Assembly: GCF_037976325.1 (NCBI RefSeq)
Contig: NZ_CP150265.1
Span: forward strand, 4,955,501 to 5,019,500
Direction: 5' to 3'
Source: Paenibacillus sp. FSL K6-3182
GTDB lineage: Bacteria; Bacillota; Bacilli; Paenibacillales; Paenibacillaceae
Length of the DNA stretch: 64,000 nt
Part shown: piece after piece, positions 7,848 through 15,104 of the stretch
How the letters are laid out: each line of letters opens with the position of its first letter
Position numbering within the stretch: the stretch's first letter is position 1
The notes under the pieces: model-generated
What the model saw: the letters and a program-made list of their open reading frames with translations, nothing else
Told to the model about the DNA's origin: nothing
Database searches by the model: none
Translations under genes and position numbers: made by a program

Positions 7848-8729
7848 TTCTAACGAACTCCACAGGTGCTATTTGATCAAATTAGGCTTGTTTTAAATTC
7901 TAACGAACCACACACTCGCTATCTACCTAAGTTACCTCGCATTTGGACATCATTTTGAGCAATAGCGCTTCTGGAGTTCGTTAGCGTTCAGAAAACACAA
8001 TTTCCTGCCAAATAGCGTCTACTGAGTTCGTTAGGATTGGTAGACTACCCTCGCACCCTAGCCCCTACCTCATCACATTCTAACGAACTCCACAGGCGCT
8101 ATTTGATCAAATTAGGCTTGTTTTATTTTCTAACGAACCCCACGCTCGCTATTTACCTAAGTTACCTCGCATATGGACATCATTTTGAGCAATAACGCCA
8201 CTGGGGTTCGTTAGCGTTCAGAAAACACAATTTCCTGCCCAATAGCGTCTACTGGGTTCGTTAGGAATTGGAAGACTACGCTCGCAACCTAGCCCCTACC
8301 TAGACACATTCTAACGAACTCAACAGGCGCTATTTGATCAAATTAGGCTTGTTTTATTTTCTAACAAACCCCACACTCACTATCTACCTAAGTTACCTCA
8401 CATTTAAACATCATTTTGAGCAATAACGCCTCTGGGGTTCGTTAGCGTTCAGAAAACACAATTTTCTGCCCAATAACGTCTACTGAGTTCGTTAGGAATT
8501 AGTAGACTAAGCTCGCAACCCAGCCCCTACCTCGATACATCCTAACGAACTCCACAGGCCCTATTTGATCAAAATAGGCTTGTTTTATTTTCTAACGAAC
8601 TCCACACTCGCTATTTATCTAAGTTACCTCGCATTTGGACATCATTTTGAGCAATAACGCGACTGGAGTTCGTTAGCGTTCAGAAAACACAATTTCCTGC
8701 CAAATAGCGACTACTGAGTTCGTTAGGAA
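7848..8729. repeat. Four-copy tandem array of a 187-nt nested inverted-repeat element
   Basis: Four copies whose first TAACGAAC box starts at 7851, 8081, 8312 and 8543 (period 230-231 bp; about 187 nt of element plus 44 nt of linker). Each copy has four boxes of the form TAACGAACYCCA-N4-CGCTATT in the order forward, forward, reverse, reverse, so box 1 pairs with box 4 and box 2 with box 3 in a nested fold. The linker (with CTAGCCCCTACCT) is also conserved. No ORF runs through it. It fills the gap between kynU and the leftward catabolic operon. Confidence 0.9.
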
Positions 8730-8775
8730 TGAAAATGTAATTGTAATGTGAGCATCCCCTCAACCAAAACAAACT

Positions 8776-8816
8776 AAAAATGACACCCAAACTGTTATCA
8801 GTTTGAATGTCATTTT
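8776..8816 (-). terminator. Terminator of the 3-HAA catabolic operon
   Basis: Read leftward, AAAATGACATTCAAACTG pairs with an 18-nt partner across an ATAA-type loop (two mismatched bases in the stem), ending in TTTTTAG. It lies 17 bp downstream of the last gene. Confidence 0.8.
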
Positions 8817-8832
8817 CATTTCCAAGCCATGC

Positions 8833-9621
8833 TTATACGCAGCTTAAAGATACGCTTCCCAGATGAGCAAACTGTGCTTGAATTGTATCTCCCGGCTGAA
8901 AAGCAATCGCTTCCGTAATCGCTCCGCTCAGCACAATATCGCCCTTGCGCAGCCCTAAGCCACGCTCGCCTAACTTATTAACAGCCCATGCGACCGATAC
9001 AGCGGGGTCGCCCAGCACCGCGGCACCGGCGCCAGTAGCCATCACTTGATTGTTTTTCGAGAGCACAACGCCGATTTCAGGCAAATTCAACTCTCGCACG
9101 GGAACCATTTTGCTGCCAATTATAAATTTAGCCGATGAGCAATTGTCCGCTACAACATCCGCAAGCGTAAACTTGAAATCCAAATACCTGCTGTCTATTA
9201 CTTCAATCGCTGCAGCAACATACTGCGTTGCTCGCAGCACATCTTCACCGGTTATATTCGTTCCTTGCAAATCCTCACCTATAAAGAAAGCAATTTCCGG
9301 CTCAGCCTTCGGATGAATCAACTGTTTGAAATCAATAGATTCCCATTCCAAAGCTAGCATATCGCTAGTCAGCTCACCGTAAATCGCTTCATAGACACCC
9401 ATCATTTCCTGCTTTGCTTTGCTAGTCAGCCCCAGTTTATAGCCAATCGAGCGCGTGCCAGCTTGAATCTTGCGCTGCAACAGCTGCTTTTGCACATCAT
9501 AAGCCTTCTCTATCGTTAAGTCTGGATATTGATCTGTAACCTTAATTACTTCTCTGCACTCTTTCTCGGCATCGTACAAATACATTACGATTTCTTGTTG
9601 CATTTCGCGTGTGATCTCCAT
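8833..9621 (-). CDS. dmpH: 4-Oxalocrotonate decarboxylase
   Basis: 262 aa of the fumarylacetoacetase-like hydratase/decarboxylase family. It is a paralogue of the hydratase three genes upstream. I assign it as the decarboxylase because of GLTSKAKQEMMGV and EVIDSRYLDFKFTLADVVADN, the pattern of DmpH/XylI, whereas hydratases have a LLDDM segment instead. Metal-binding acidic residues sit in the PEIAFFIGEDL region (about residues 108-118). It decarboxylates 2-oxo-3-hexenedioate to 2-hydroxypenta-2,4-dienoate. It is the last gene of the operon, 3 bp after the aldolase, and followed by a terminator. Decarboxylase and hydratase of this family normally form a complex, consistent with both being in one operon. 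Confidence 0.85.
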   Translation of the reverse strand: MEITREMQQEIVMYLYDAEKECREVIKVTDQYPDLTIEKAYDVQKQLLQRKIQAGTRSIGYKLGLTSKAKQEMMGVYEAIYGELTSDMLALEWESIDFKQLIHPKAEPEIAFFIGEDLQGTNITGEDVLRATQYVAAAIEVIDSRYLDFKFTLADVVADNCSSAKFIIGSKMVPVRELNLPEIGVVLSKNNQVMATGAGAAVLGDPAVSVAWAVNKLGERGLGLRKGDIVLSGAITEAIAFQPGDTIQAQFAHLGSVSLSCV

Positions 9622-9624
9622 TGT

Positions 9625-10656
9625 TTACAACACCCCGTTCTTATTTCTGTCCGCCAGCTCTGCGGCAACATCAACAATCATGTCTTCTTGTCCGCCGATA
9701 ATGCCCCTTCTGCCAAGCTCTATTAGAATGTCGCGCGAGTCAATGCCAAATCTTTTGCTTGCGCGATCCGCATGCAGCAGGAAGCTGGAGTATACACCCG
9801 CATAACCCATCACGAGACTGCCCGTGACGATTTCTTGCGGACGCTGAAGAAGTGGACCGACGATATGCTCAGCCAAATCCATCATTTTATACAAATCGAT
9901 CCCGATATTCAGACCTAATCGATCTAACACCGCAATTAAAACCTCTGTTTGGGTATTGCCCGCTCCAGCTCCCAAGCATCGCACGCTGCCATCAATTCGA
10001 GTTGCACCTTCTTCGATTGCTACAAGCGTATTGGCAACTGCCAAAGACAGATTATTATGCGCGTGGAAACCAATTTCAATCGATAAGGCTTGTTTTAACG
10101 CTTCAATTCGCTCACGAACCTGATGCGGCAGCAGCGCTCCGGCAGAATCCGTCACATACACAGCCTCAGCGCCATAGCTTTCCATCAATTTCGCTTGTTC
10201 CACCAGTTTCTCTACGGGAGCGGAATGCGACATCATCAGGAAACCAATCGCTTCCATTCCGAGCTCTCTAGCCATATAAAGATGCTGGGCTGACACATCT
10301 GCTTCCGTGACATGAGTTGCTACTCGTACTAGGCTTGCCCCTAGAGCTCTTGCTTGCTTCAGCTCATGGACCGTCCCTATGCCTGGCAGCAGTAGAACGG
10401 CGATCTTCGCTTGTTTGCTTTCATCTACGGCTGCTTCAATCAGCTTCATTTCATCAATGAGCGAACGGCCATACTGCAAAGTTGACCCGCCTAAACCATC
10501 GCCATGGCTGACTTCAATATTGTGCATGCCCGCATCATCAAGCGCACGAACAACGCTCCGTACCTGTTCTTCTGTAAATTGGTGTGCAACCGCATGGCTG
10601 CCATCCCGCAAGGACACTTCCGTAATTTGGACCGGCTGATTACTTTTTCGGTTCAC
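9625..10656 (-). CDS. dmpG: 4-Hydroxy-2-oxovalerate aldolase
   Basis: 343 aa. DRE-TIM metallolyase: EVSLRDGSHAVAHQF at residues 13-27 gives the Arg-Asp pair and catalytic His, and GFHAHNNLSLAVAN near residue 195 gives the HxH metal ligands. The C-terminal DmpG communication domain follows (about 275-343). It splits 4-hydroxy-2-oxopentanoate into pyruvate and acetaldehyde, and channels the acetaldehyde to the partner dehydrogenase encoded 3 bp upstream. Operon position and partner make the assignment secure. Confidence 0.95.
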   Translation of the reverse strand: MNRKSNQPVQITEVSLRDGSHAVAHQFTEEQVRSVVRALDDAGMHNIEVSHGDGLGGSTLQYGRSLIDEMKLIEAAVDESKQAKIAVLLLPGIGTVHELKQARALGASLVRVATHVTEADVSAQHLYMARELGMEAIGFLMMSHSAPVEKLVEQAKLMESYGAEAVYVTDSAGALLPHQVRERIEALKQALSIEIGFHAHNNLSLAVANTLVAIEEGATRIDGSVRCLGAGAGNTQTEVLIAVLDRLGLNIGIDLYKMMDLAEHIVGPLLQRPQEIVTGSLVMGYAGVYSSFLLHADRASKRFGIDSRDILIELGRRGIIGGQEDMIVDVAAELADRNKNGVL

Positions 10657-10659
10657 CCT

Positions 10660-11556
10660 TTACACCTCGCTATTCGTTTCGCTAGACTGGTTAGATAGGC
10701 GGTTTTTTGCATAATCTTCAGCTACCCGGACAGAGGCAGCCGTCATAATATCAAGATTGCCTGCGTATGGCGCGAAGTAATCTCCTGCTCCCTCAACCTC
10801 GAGAAACACCGATACTCGATTTCCATCAAAAATAGGCTCTTGCTTCAAGCGATAGCCTGGCACGTATTCTTTTACGCGTTCAACCATGACATAAATCGCT
10901 TTGCTTATAACAGCCTCATCCATATTTTTCACTTCGCAATAAACGGTGTCTCGCATCATAAACGGCGGGTCTGCTGGATTTAAGACGATTAGCGCTTTTC
11001 CACGATCTGCACCGCCCACCTCTTCTATACCGCGGCGTGTTGTAATCGTAAACTCATCGATATTAGCCCGCGTGCCTGGCCCCGCGCTTTTGCTTGCGAT
11101 TGTCGCTACAATCTCAGCATAAACGACGTCCGCCGCTTCATTTATAGCATGAATGATCGGGATCGTTGCTTGCCCCCCGCATGTGATCATATTGACGTTC
11201 GTCGCTTGCAGATGATTGCCCATGTTTACGACAGGGGATAGGAATGGCCCAACTGCTGCCGGTGTTAAATCAATGACCATTTTCCCCATCTTTTGCAGCA
11301 CTTCATTATGTTTAACATGAGCTTTGGCGGAAGTCGCATCAAAAATAATGTCTGCAAGCTCAGGATTGTCGATAAGCCCCTGAATGCCATTCGAAAAAGT
11401 CGCATATCCGCGTCCTTTGGCCCGCTCAAGTCCTTCCGAATTCGGATCGATGCCGATTACCGCTGTAAGCGTAAGCCAATGGCTTCTTTCCAGCTTGTAC
11501 ATTAAATCCGTACCGATGTTGCCAGATCCGATAATAGCTGCTTTCAATTTCCCCAT
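10660..11556 (-). CDS. dmpF: Acetaldehyde dehydrogenase (acetylating)
   Basis: 298 aa, typical for DmpF/MhpF. N-terminal Rossmann motif [13 protein letters not shown] (residues 6-18), catalytic Cys126 in [11 protein letters not shown], then the dimerisation domain with [12 protein letters not shown]. It oxidises acetaldehyde with CoA and NAD to acetyl-CoA and forms a channelling complex with the aldolase whose gene follows after 3 bp. Start ATG at 11556 has GGAGGACAAACCAT-type spacing in the leader. Confidence 0.95.
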   Translation of the reverse strand: MGKLKAAIIGSGNIGTDLMYKLERSHWLTLTAVIGIDPNSEGLERAKGRGYATFSNGIQGLIDNPELADIIFDATSAKAHVKHNEVLQKMGKMVIDLTPAAVGPFLSPVVNMGNHLQATNVNMITCGGQATIPIIHAINEAADVVYAEIVATIASKSAGPGTRANIDEFTITTRRGIEEVGGADRGKALIVLNPADPPFMMRDTVYCEVKNMDEAVISKAIYVMVERVKEYVPGYRLKQEPIFDGNRVSVFLEVEGAGDYFAPYAGNLDIMTAASVRVAEDYAKNRLSNQSSETNSEV

Positions 11557-11569
11557 ATGGTTTGTCCTC

Positions 11570-12349
11570 CTACTCGAATGCTACGGATACCGACCCGATA
11601 GAACCAAATCGTGCTTCGATGTGGTCTCCGGCTTTAACCTGAACCGCTCCTGACAAAGCACCCGGCAAAATAATTTCTCCAGCCTTTAATGAAATATCAA
11701 ATTCACTAAGCTTGTTCGCAAGCCATGCAATCGCATGAGCTGGATGTCCGAGTGCAGCTGCTCCCGCTCCCGTTGCGACTTGCTCGCCATTTTTAAATAA
11801 AATCATTCCAAGATCGCGTAAATCTATATTGTCGATAGACGTTTTTTTCTTCCCGATCACAACTTTTGCCGAAGAACCATTGTCAGCTACCGTATCGATC
11901 AGCTTGATTTTCCATTCTGCAATTCGGCTATCAATAATTTCTAATGTAGGCACAATATATTTTGTAGCTAACAGCACATCGAGGAACGTTACATCCGGCC
12001 CCTTCAGATCCCGATCAAGGATGAAGCCAATTTCCGCCTCAATGCGCGGCGCGATCATTTCCTTTGCTTTTACGATGCTTTGATCTTGCACTTCCATATC
12101 ATCCAGCAAATGTCCATAATCCGGCTCATTGACATTCAGCATCGTTTGCATCGCTTTGCTTGTTAGTCCAACTTTCTTGCCTATAATGTGACGACCTGCC
12201 TCCAGCTTTTGCTTGACGACCTGCAATTGTACGTGATAGGCATCGGTTACAGTTATTTCCGAGTAACGTTCAGTAAAAGGTGCGATAGCCACTTGTGTCG
12301 CTTCCGCTTTCAATAGTTCACTTGCTAGCTTTTCAATGATTGGATTCAT
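11570..12349 (-). CDS. dmpE: 2-Oxopent-4-enoate hydratase
   Basis: 259 aa, same fold as the decarboxylase at 8833. It has [17 protein letters not shown] and YGHLLDDM (about residues 57-86), the hydratase-type signature, and [21 protein letters not shown] near residue 195. It hydrates 2-hydroxypenta-2,4-dienoate to 4-hydroxy-2-oxovalerate. It is separated from the upstream dehydrogenase gene by 64 bp that contain a perfect 24-bp palindrome, the only sizeable gap in the operon; AGGAGG lies upstream of its start. The paralogue could swap roles with it, but the LLDDM segment favours this call. Confidence 0.85.
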   Translation of the reverse strand: MNPIIEKLASELLKAEATQVAIAPFTERYSEITVTDAYHVQLQVVKQKLEAGRHIIGKKVGLTSKAMQTMLNVNEPDYGHLLDDMEVQDQSIVKAKEMIAPRIEAEIGFILDRDLKGPDVTFLDVLLATKYIVPTLEIIDSRIAEWKIKLIDTVADNGSSAKVVIGKKKTSIDNIDLRDLGMILFKNGEQVATGAGAAALGHPAHAIAWLANKLSEFDISLKAGEIILPGALSGAVQVKAGDHIEARFGSIGSVSVAFE

Positions 12350-12385
12350 ATTAAGCGTCCTCTCTTTCCTCCTAAAAATAAAGCG

Positions 12386-12409
12386 GATGGTGACGATATC
12401 GTCACCATC
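12386..12409. other. Perfect 24-bp palindrome inside the operon (RNA hairpin or operator)
   Basis: GATGGTGACGAT followed by its exact reverse complement, in the 64-bp gap between the semialdehyde dehydrogenase and hydratase genes. In the leftward transcript it forms a 10-12-bp hairpin followed by CGCTTTATTTTTAGG, so it could be a weak internal terminator or a processing site. Confidence 0.6.
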
Positions 12410-12413
12410 TTCC

Positions 12414-13880
12414 TTATAGCTTCATCGTGATCGATTTGGCTTCTGTATAGAAATCAAAGCTATGACGACCGCCTTCACGGCCGATTCCACTTGCTTTCGA
12501 GCCTCCAAATGGGGTACGCAGATCGCGGAAATACCAGCAATTAATCCAAAACAATCCGGAGTTTACAGAAGCGGCCACACGATGTGCGCGGCGCAGGTCA
12601 TTCGTCCAAACGACGCCTGCAAGTCCATAAATCGAGTCGTTTGCTATTCGAATCGCATCTTCTTCTGTTTTGAATGGAATGACCACGAGAACCGGTCCAA
12701 AAATCTCCTCCTGCGCAACTCGCATCTTGTTGTCTACATCATAAAGCACAGTTGGCTTATAGAAGTTGCCATTTCCAAGCCCTTCGACGCGTGTGCCTCC
12801 GCAGCCGAGCTTCGCACCCTCAGCGAGTCCTATCTCCACATAGCTGTGGACCTCTTCGAGATGTGATTTGGATACGAGTGCCCCCATATCCGTCTCTTCG
12901 TCAAGCGGCATACCTACTTTTATTTGATTAACAGCTGCAATAAATTTTTCCAAAAACGTATCGTATACGCTTTCATGAAGCAGCATACGTGAGCCAGCAA
13001 GACAGATTTGTCCTTGGTTACGGTAGATGGCATCGATTGAGCCTTTCACAACTTCATCCAAATCAGCATCTTCAAAAACGATATTAGCTGATTTGCCGCC
13101 CAGCTCGAGAGAAACTGGAATCAATGATTCTGCTGCATTTCGCATGACCGTCTTACCTGTACCCGACTCGCCGACGAATGAAATTCGGCGAACATAAGGA
13201 TGGGAAGCCATAATTGTGCCAACCGTGCTGCCTGATCCGGCAATAATGTTCAATACGCCCGGAGGAAGCCCAGCTTCATTTGCAATTTCCCCAAGAAGAA
13301 AAGCACTGAGCGGTGTGTTCGAAGCTGGTTTAACAACAACCGTATTGCCAGCTGCAAGTGCTGCCGATACCTTCCAGGTCATTTGCATGAAGGGCAAGTT
13401 CCAAGGAATAATGATGCTGGTTACGCCCGCTGGTGCATATTTGGTATAGGACATCATGCCTTGCTTTTCAAAATTTTCAGCATGATGATAGAGTGCCATT
13501 TCGGCAAAAAATCGCATATTCGATGCCGCTCTCGGTATATCAAAGCCACGGCTTTCTTTAATCGGCTTGCCGACATCAAGTGTTTCTAGTACCGCAATTT
13601 CTTGATGCCTTTGCATAATCAAATCGGACATGCGGCATAAAATTTCGGCTCTTTTCTCTACTGTCATATGGCTCCAAACGCCGCTTTCGAACGTTCTCTG
13701 CGCTACCTCGATCGCCCTGATCGTATCTGCTTCATTCGCCATTGCCACTGAGGCCAGCTTCATATTCGTTGCCGGATTAATCGTATCGAATGTGGCACTC
13801 GAAATGGAATCTACGAATGCGCCGCCGATAAATAGCTTCGCATCTTTTACAGCAGGATTTGCTATAATGTCATGATTCAT
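12414..13880 (-). CDS. 2-Aminomuconate 6-semialdehyde dehydrogenase
   Basis: 488 aa of the NAD-dependent aldehyde dehydrogenase superfamily. IIIPWNLPFMQMTWK (157-171), SLELGGKSANIVFEDAD with the general base Glu259, and NQGQICLAGSR with the nucleophile Cys293 are all present. The substrate is assigned from context: it sits between the 2-aminomuconate deaminase gene and the hydratase in an operon that starts with 3-HAA dioxygenase, so it should oxidise 2-aminomuconate semialdehyde to 2-aminomuconate. The 2-hydroxymuconate semialdehyde dehydrogenases of catechol meta-cleavage are close relatives, but no catechol 2,3-dioxygenase gene is present here. Confidence 0.9.
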   Translation of the reverse strand: MNHDIIANPAVKDAKLFIGGAFVDSISSATFDTINPATNMKLASVAMANEADTIRAIEVAQRTFESGVWSHMTVEKRAEILCRMSDLIMQRHQEIAVLETLDVGKPIKESRGFDIPRAASNMRFFAEMALYHHAENFEKQGMMSYTKYAPAGVTSIIIPWNLPFMQMTWKVSAALAAGNTVVVKPASNTPLSAFLLGEIANEAGLPPGVLNIIAGSGSTVGTIMASHPYVRRISFVGESGTGKTVMRNAAESLIPVSLELGGKSANIVFEDADLDEVVKGSIDAIYRNQGQICLAGSRMLLHESVYDTFLEKFIAAVNQIKVGMPLDEETDMGALVSKSHLEEVHSYVEIGLAEGAKLGCGGTRVEGLGNGNFYKPTVLYDVDNKMRVAQEEIFGPVLVVIPFKTEEDAIRIANDSIYGLAGVVWTNDLRRAHRVAASVNSGLFWINCWYFRDLRTPFGGSKASGIGREGGRHSFDFYTEAKSITMKL

Positions 13881-13891
13881 TTACAGCCCTC

Positions 13892-14356
13892 CTACTCTTC
13901 AATTTCGAGAGTCATTTCAATTTCAATGGCTGTATTGTTTGGCAGCTGCGCCATTCCAACCGCGGATCTTCCATGCTTGCCCTTATCTCCGAATACATCG
14001 ACCAGCAAGTCAGATGCGCCATTCATTACTTTCGGCTGCTGTGTGAAATCTTCTGTGCTATTTACGAAACCTAAGATTTTGACCACACGTTTCACTTTGC
14101 TAAGCTCGCCGAGCTCCTGCTTCACGACTTTTAATAAATTTATCATCGATTGCCGTGCAGCCAGATAACCTTCCTCAACGGTTAAATCCCTGCCCAGTTT
14201 TCCATGATACTCATCTACTCCCTGACCTGCTGTGAAGAGCAGGTTCCCCGCCCTAACGCAGGTTACATAATTGCCTACCAGCGGACGTGAGGAGCCAAGC
14301 GTGATGCCAAGCTTTTGCAAGTTTTCTTCCGGTGTTGCCAGCGCTTGATTTTCCAC
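13892..14356 (-). CDS. RidA family protein, probable 2-aminomuconate deaminase
   Basis: 154 aa YjgF/YER057c/UK114 (RidA) fold: LFTAGQGVDEYHGKLGRDLTVEEGYLAARQSMINLL contains the characteristic substrate-loop region, and there is a C-terminal acidic strand. In pseudomonad 3-HAA and 2-aminophenol pathways the 2-aminomuconate deaminase (AmnD/NbaF) belongs to this family. Its position second in the operon, 13 bp after the dioxygenase and 11 bp before the semialdehyde dehydrogenase, supports that role: hydrolytic release of ammonia to give 4-oxalocrotonate. A general enamine/imine-deaminase role for reactive 2-aminomuconate intermediates is an alternative. Confidence 0.85.
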   Translation of the reverse strand: MENQALATPEENLQKLGITLGSSRPLVGNYVTCVRAGNLLFTAGQGVDEYHGKLGRDLTVEEGYLAARQSMINLLKVVKQELGELSKVKRVVKILGFVNSTEDFTQQPKVMNGASDLLVDVFGDKGKHGRSAVGMAQLPNNTAIEIEMTLEIEE

Positions 14357-14369
14357 CTAAGTCACCTTC

Positions 14370-14915
14370 TTATTCTGGTTTCCATTCCTTAACTTCTTCA
14401 GACATTACATGTCCGCATGATTTGCAAGTACGCACTTCTATATTTGAATTGAAGCTGTGGATCGCTCCTTTTACTTGTGTTTCAATGTCGGTTAACTGTA
14501 CGGTTACGCGGTGCATCTCGTGGTTGCAGCTCTCGCAAAACCATACAAAATCCTCTAGCTCCCCTTTGTCGCGTTTGCGCTCAATAACGATGCCAAACGT
14601 GTCAGCCACACGATGCGGTGAATGCGGTACCATTGCTGGCAGCATGAATACTTCGCCTTCATTAACGGCAACAACCTTACGCTCACCAGCCTCGGTAATA
14701 CATTCCACATAACAAGAGCCCTTCACTTGATAGAAGAACTCATCAGACGGATCAATGTGAAAGTCTCTGCGTCTGTTCGGTCCGCCAAGCACCATTGCAA
14801 TAAACTCAGAATCTTCCCATATTACCTTGTTATTAACGGGAGGTTTGAGCTGTTCCTTGTTATCTTCGATCCATTTCAAAAGATTAAAAGCGGTTAATGA
14901 TTTAGCAGTTGCCAT
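14370..14915 (-). CDS. nbaC: 3-Hydroxyanthranilate 3,4-dioxygenase
   Basis: 181 aa cupin. RRRDFHIDPSDEFFYQVKG gives iron ligands His53 and Glu59, and MVPHSPHR gives His98. Arginines in NRRRDF fit substrate binding. The C-terminus has two CxxC pairs (Cys127/130 and Cys164/167), the rubredoxin-like second iron site seen in bacterial enzymes of this family. It opens 3-hydroxyanthranilate with O2 to 2-amino-3-carboxymuconate semialdehyde (ACMS). First gene of a seven-gene operon, transcribed from a promoter overlapped by the shared palindromic operator. Confidence 0.96.
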   Translation of the reverse strand: MATAKSLTAFNLLKWIEDNKEQLKPPVNNKVIWEDSEFIAMVLGGPNRRRDFHIDPSDEFFYQVKGSCYVECITEAGERKVVAVNEGEVFMLPAMVPHSPHRVADTFGIVIERKRDKGELEDFVWFCESCNHEMHRVTVQLTDIETQVKGAIHSFNSNIEVRTCKSCGHVMSEEVKEWKPE

Positions 14916-14970
14916 AATAAACCCTCACCTTCAAATCGATATTTTTTGGATAAAAGCTGATCTTGTTTTC

Positions 14971-14999
14971 ACTATAAGATAATGTCGACACCATGTCAA
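14971..14999 (-). promoter_or_regulatory. Promoter of the 3-HAA operon with primary operator
   Basis: Read leftward: TTGACA (14994-14999), 17-bp spacer, TATAGT (14971-14976). The operator copy is 14986-14998 (CGACACCATGTCA on the plus strand, one arm mismatch). Geometry is identical to kynU. Confidence 0.8.
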
Positions 15000-15008
15000 T
15001 ATTAATAT

Positions 15009-15021
15009 TGACGATATGTCA
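15009..15021. promoter_or_regulatory. Secondary operator upstream of the 3-HAA operon
   Basis: TGACGATATGTCA, centred 23 bp upstream of the primary operator. It is the variant (GA in place of CA after TGAC) also found at 21538-21550, with the same flanking AGTTTT. Confidence 0.6.
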
Positions 15022-15041
15022 GTTTTATTTGAAAGCACATT

Positions 15042-15092
15042 AAAAAAGGGAAAAGACCGCGTCGCCAATCGGCACTACTGCGGTCTTCTCCC
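15042..15092 (-). terminator. Terminator of the LVIVD protein gene
   Basis: Read leftward, GGGAGAAGACCGC (15080-15092) pairs with GCGGTCTTTTCCC (15048-15060) and is followed by TTTTTT. Confidence 0.85.
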
Positions 15093-15104
15093 TGCCAAAT
15101 CATC

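Noticed and set aside
7672..7863. Leftward 63-aa frame between kynU and the repeat array
   Set aside because: It reads through the kynU terminator and into the first repeat box, has no RBS and no recognisable domain.
7848..8729. CRISPR array
   Set aside because: The period is about 230 bp, the linkers are conserved rather than unique, the boxes alternate in orientation, and no cas genes are near.
8781..8815. Further TGACA/TGTCA operator near the end of the 3-HAA operon
   Set aside because: The two arms lie more than 20 bp apart and form the stem of the terminator, not a 13-bp operator.
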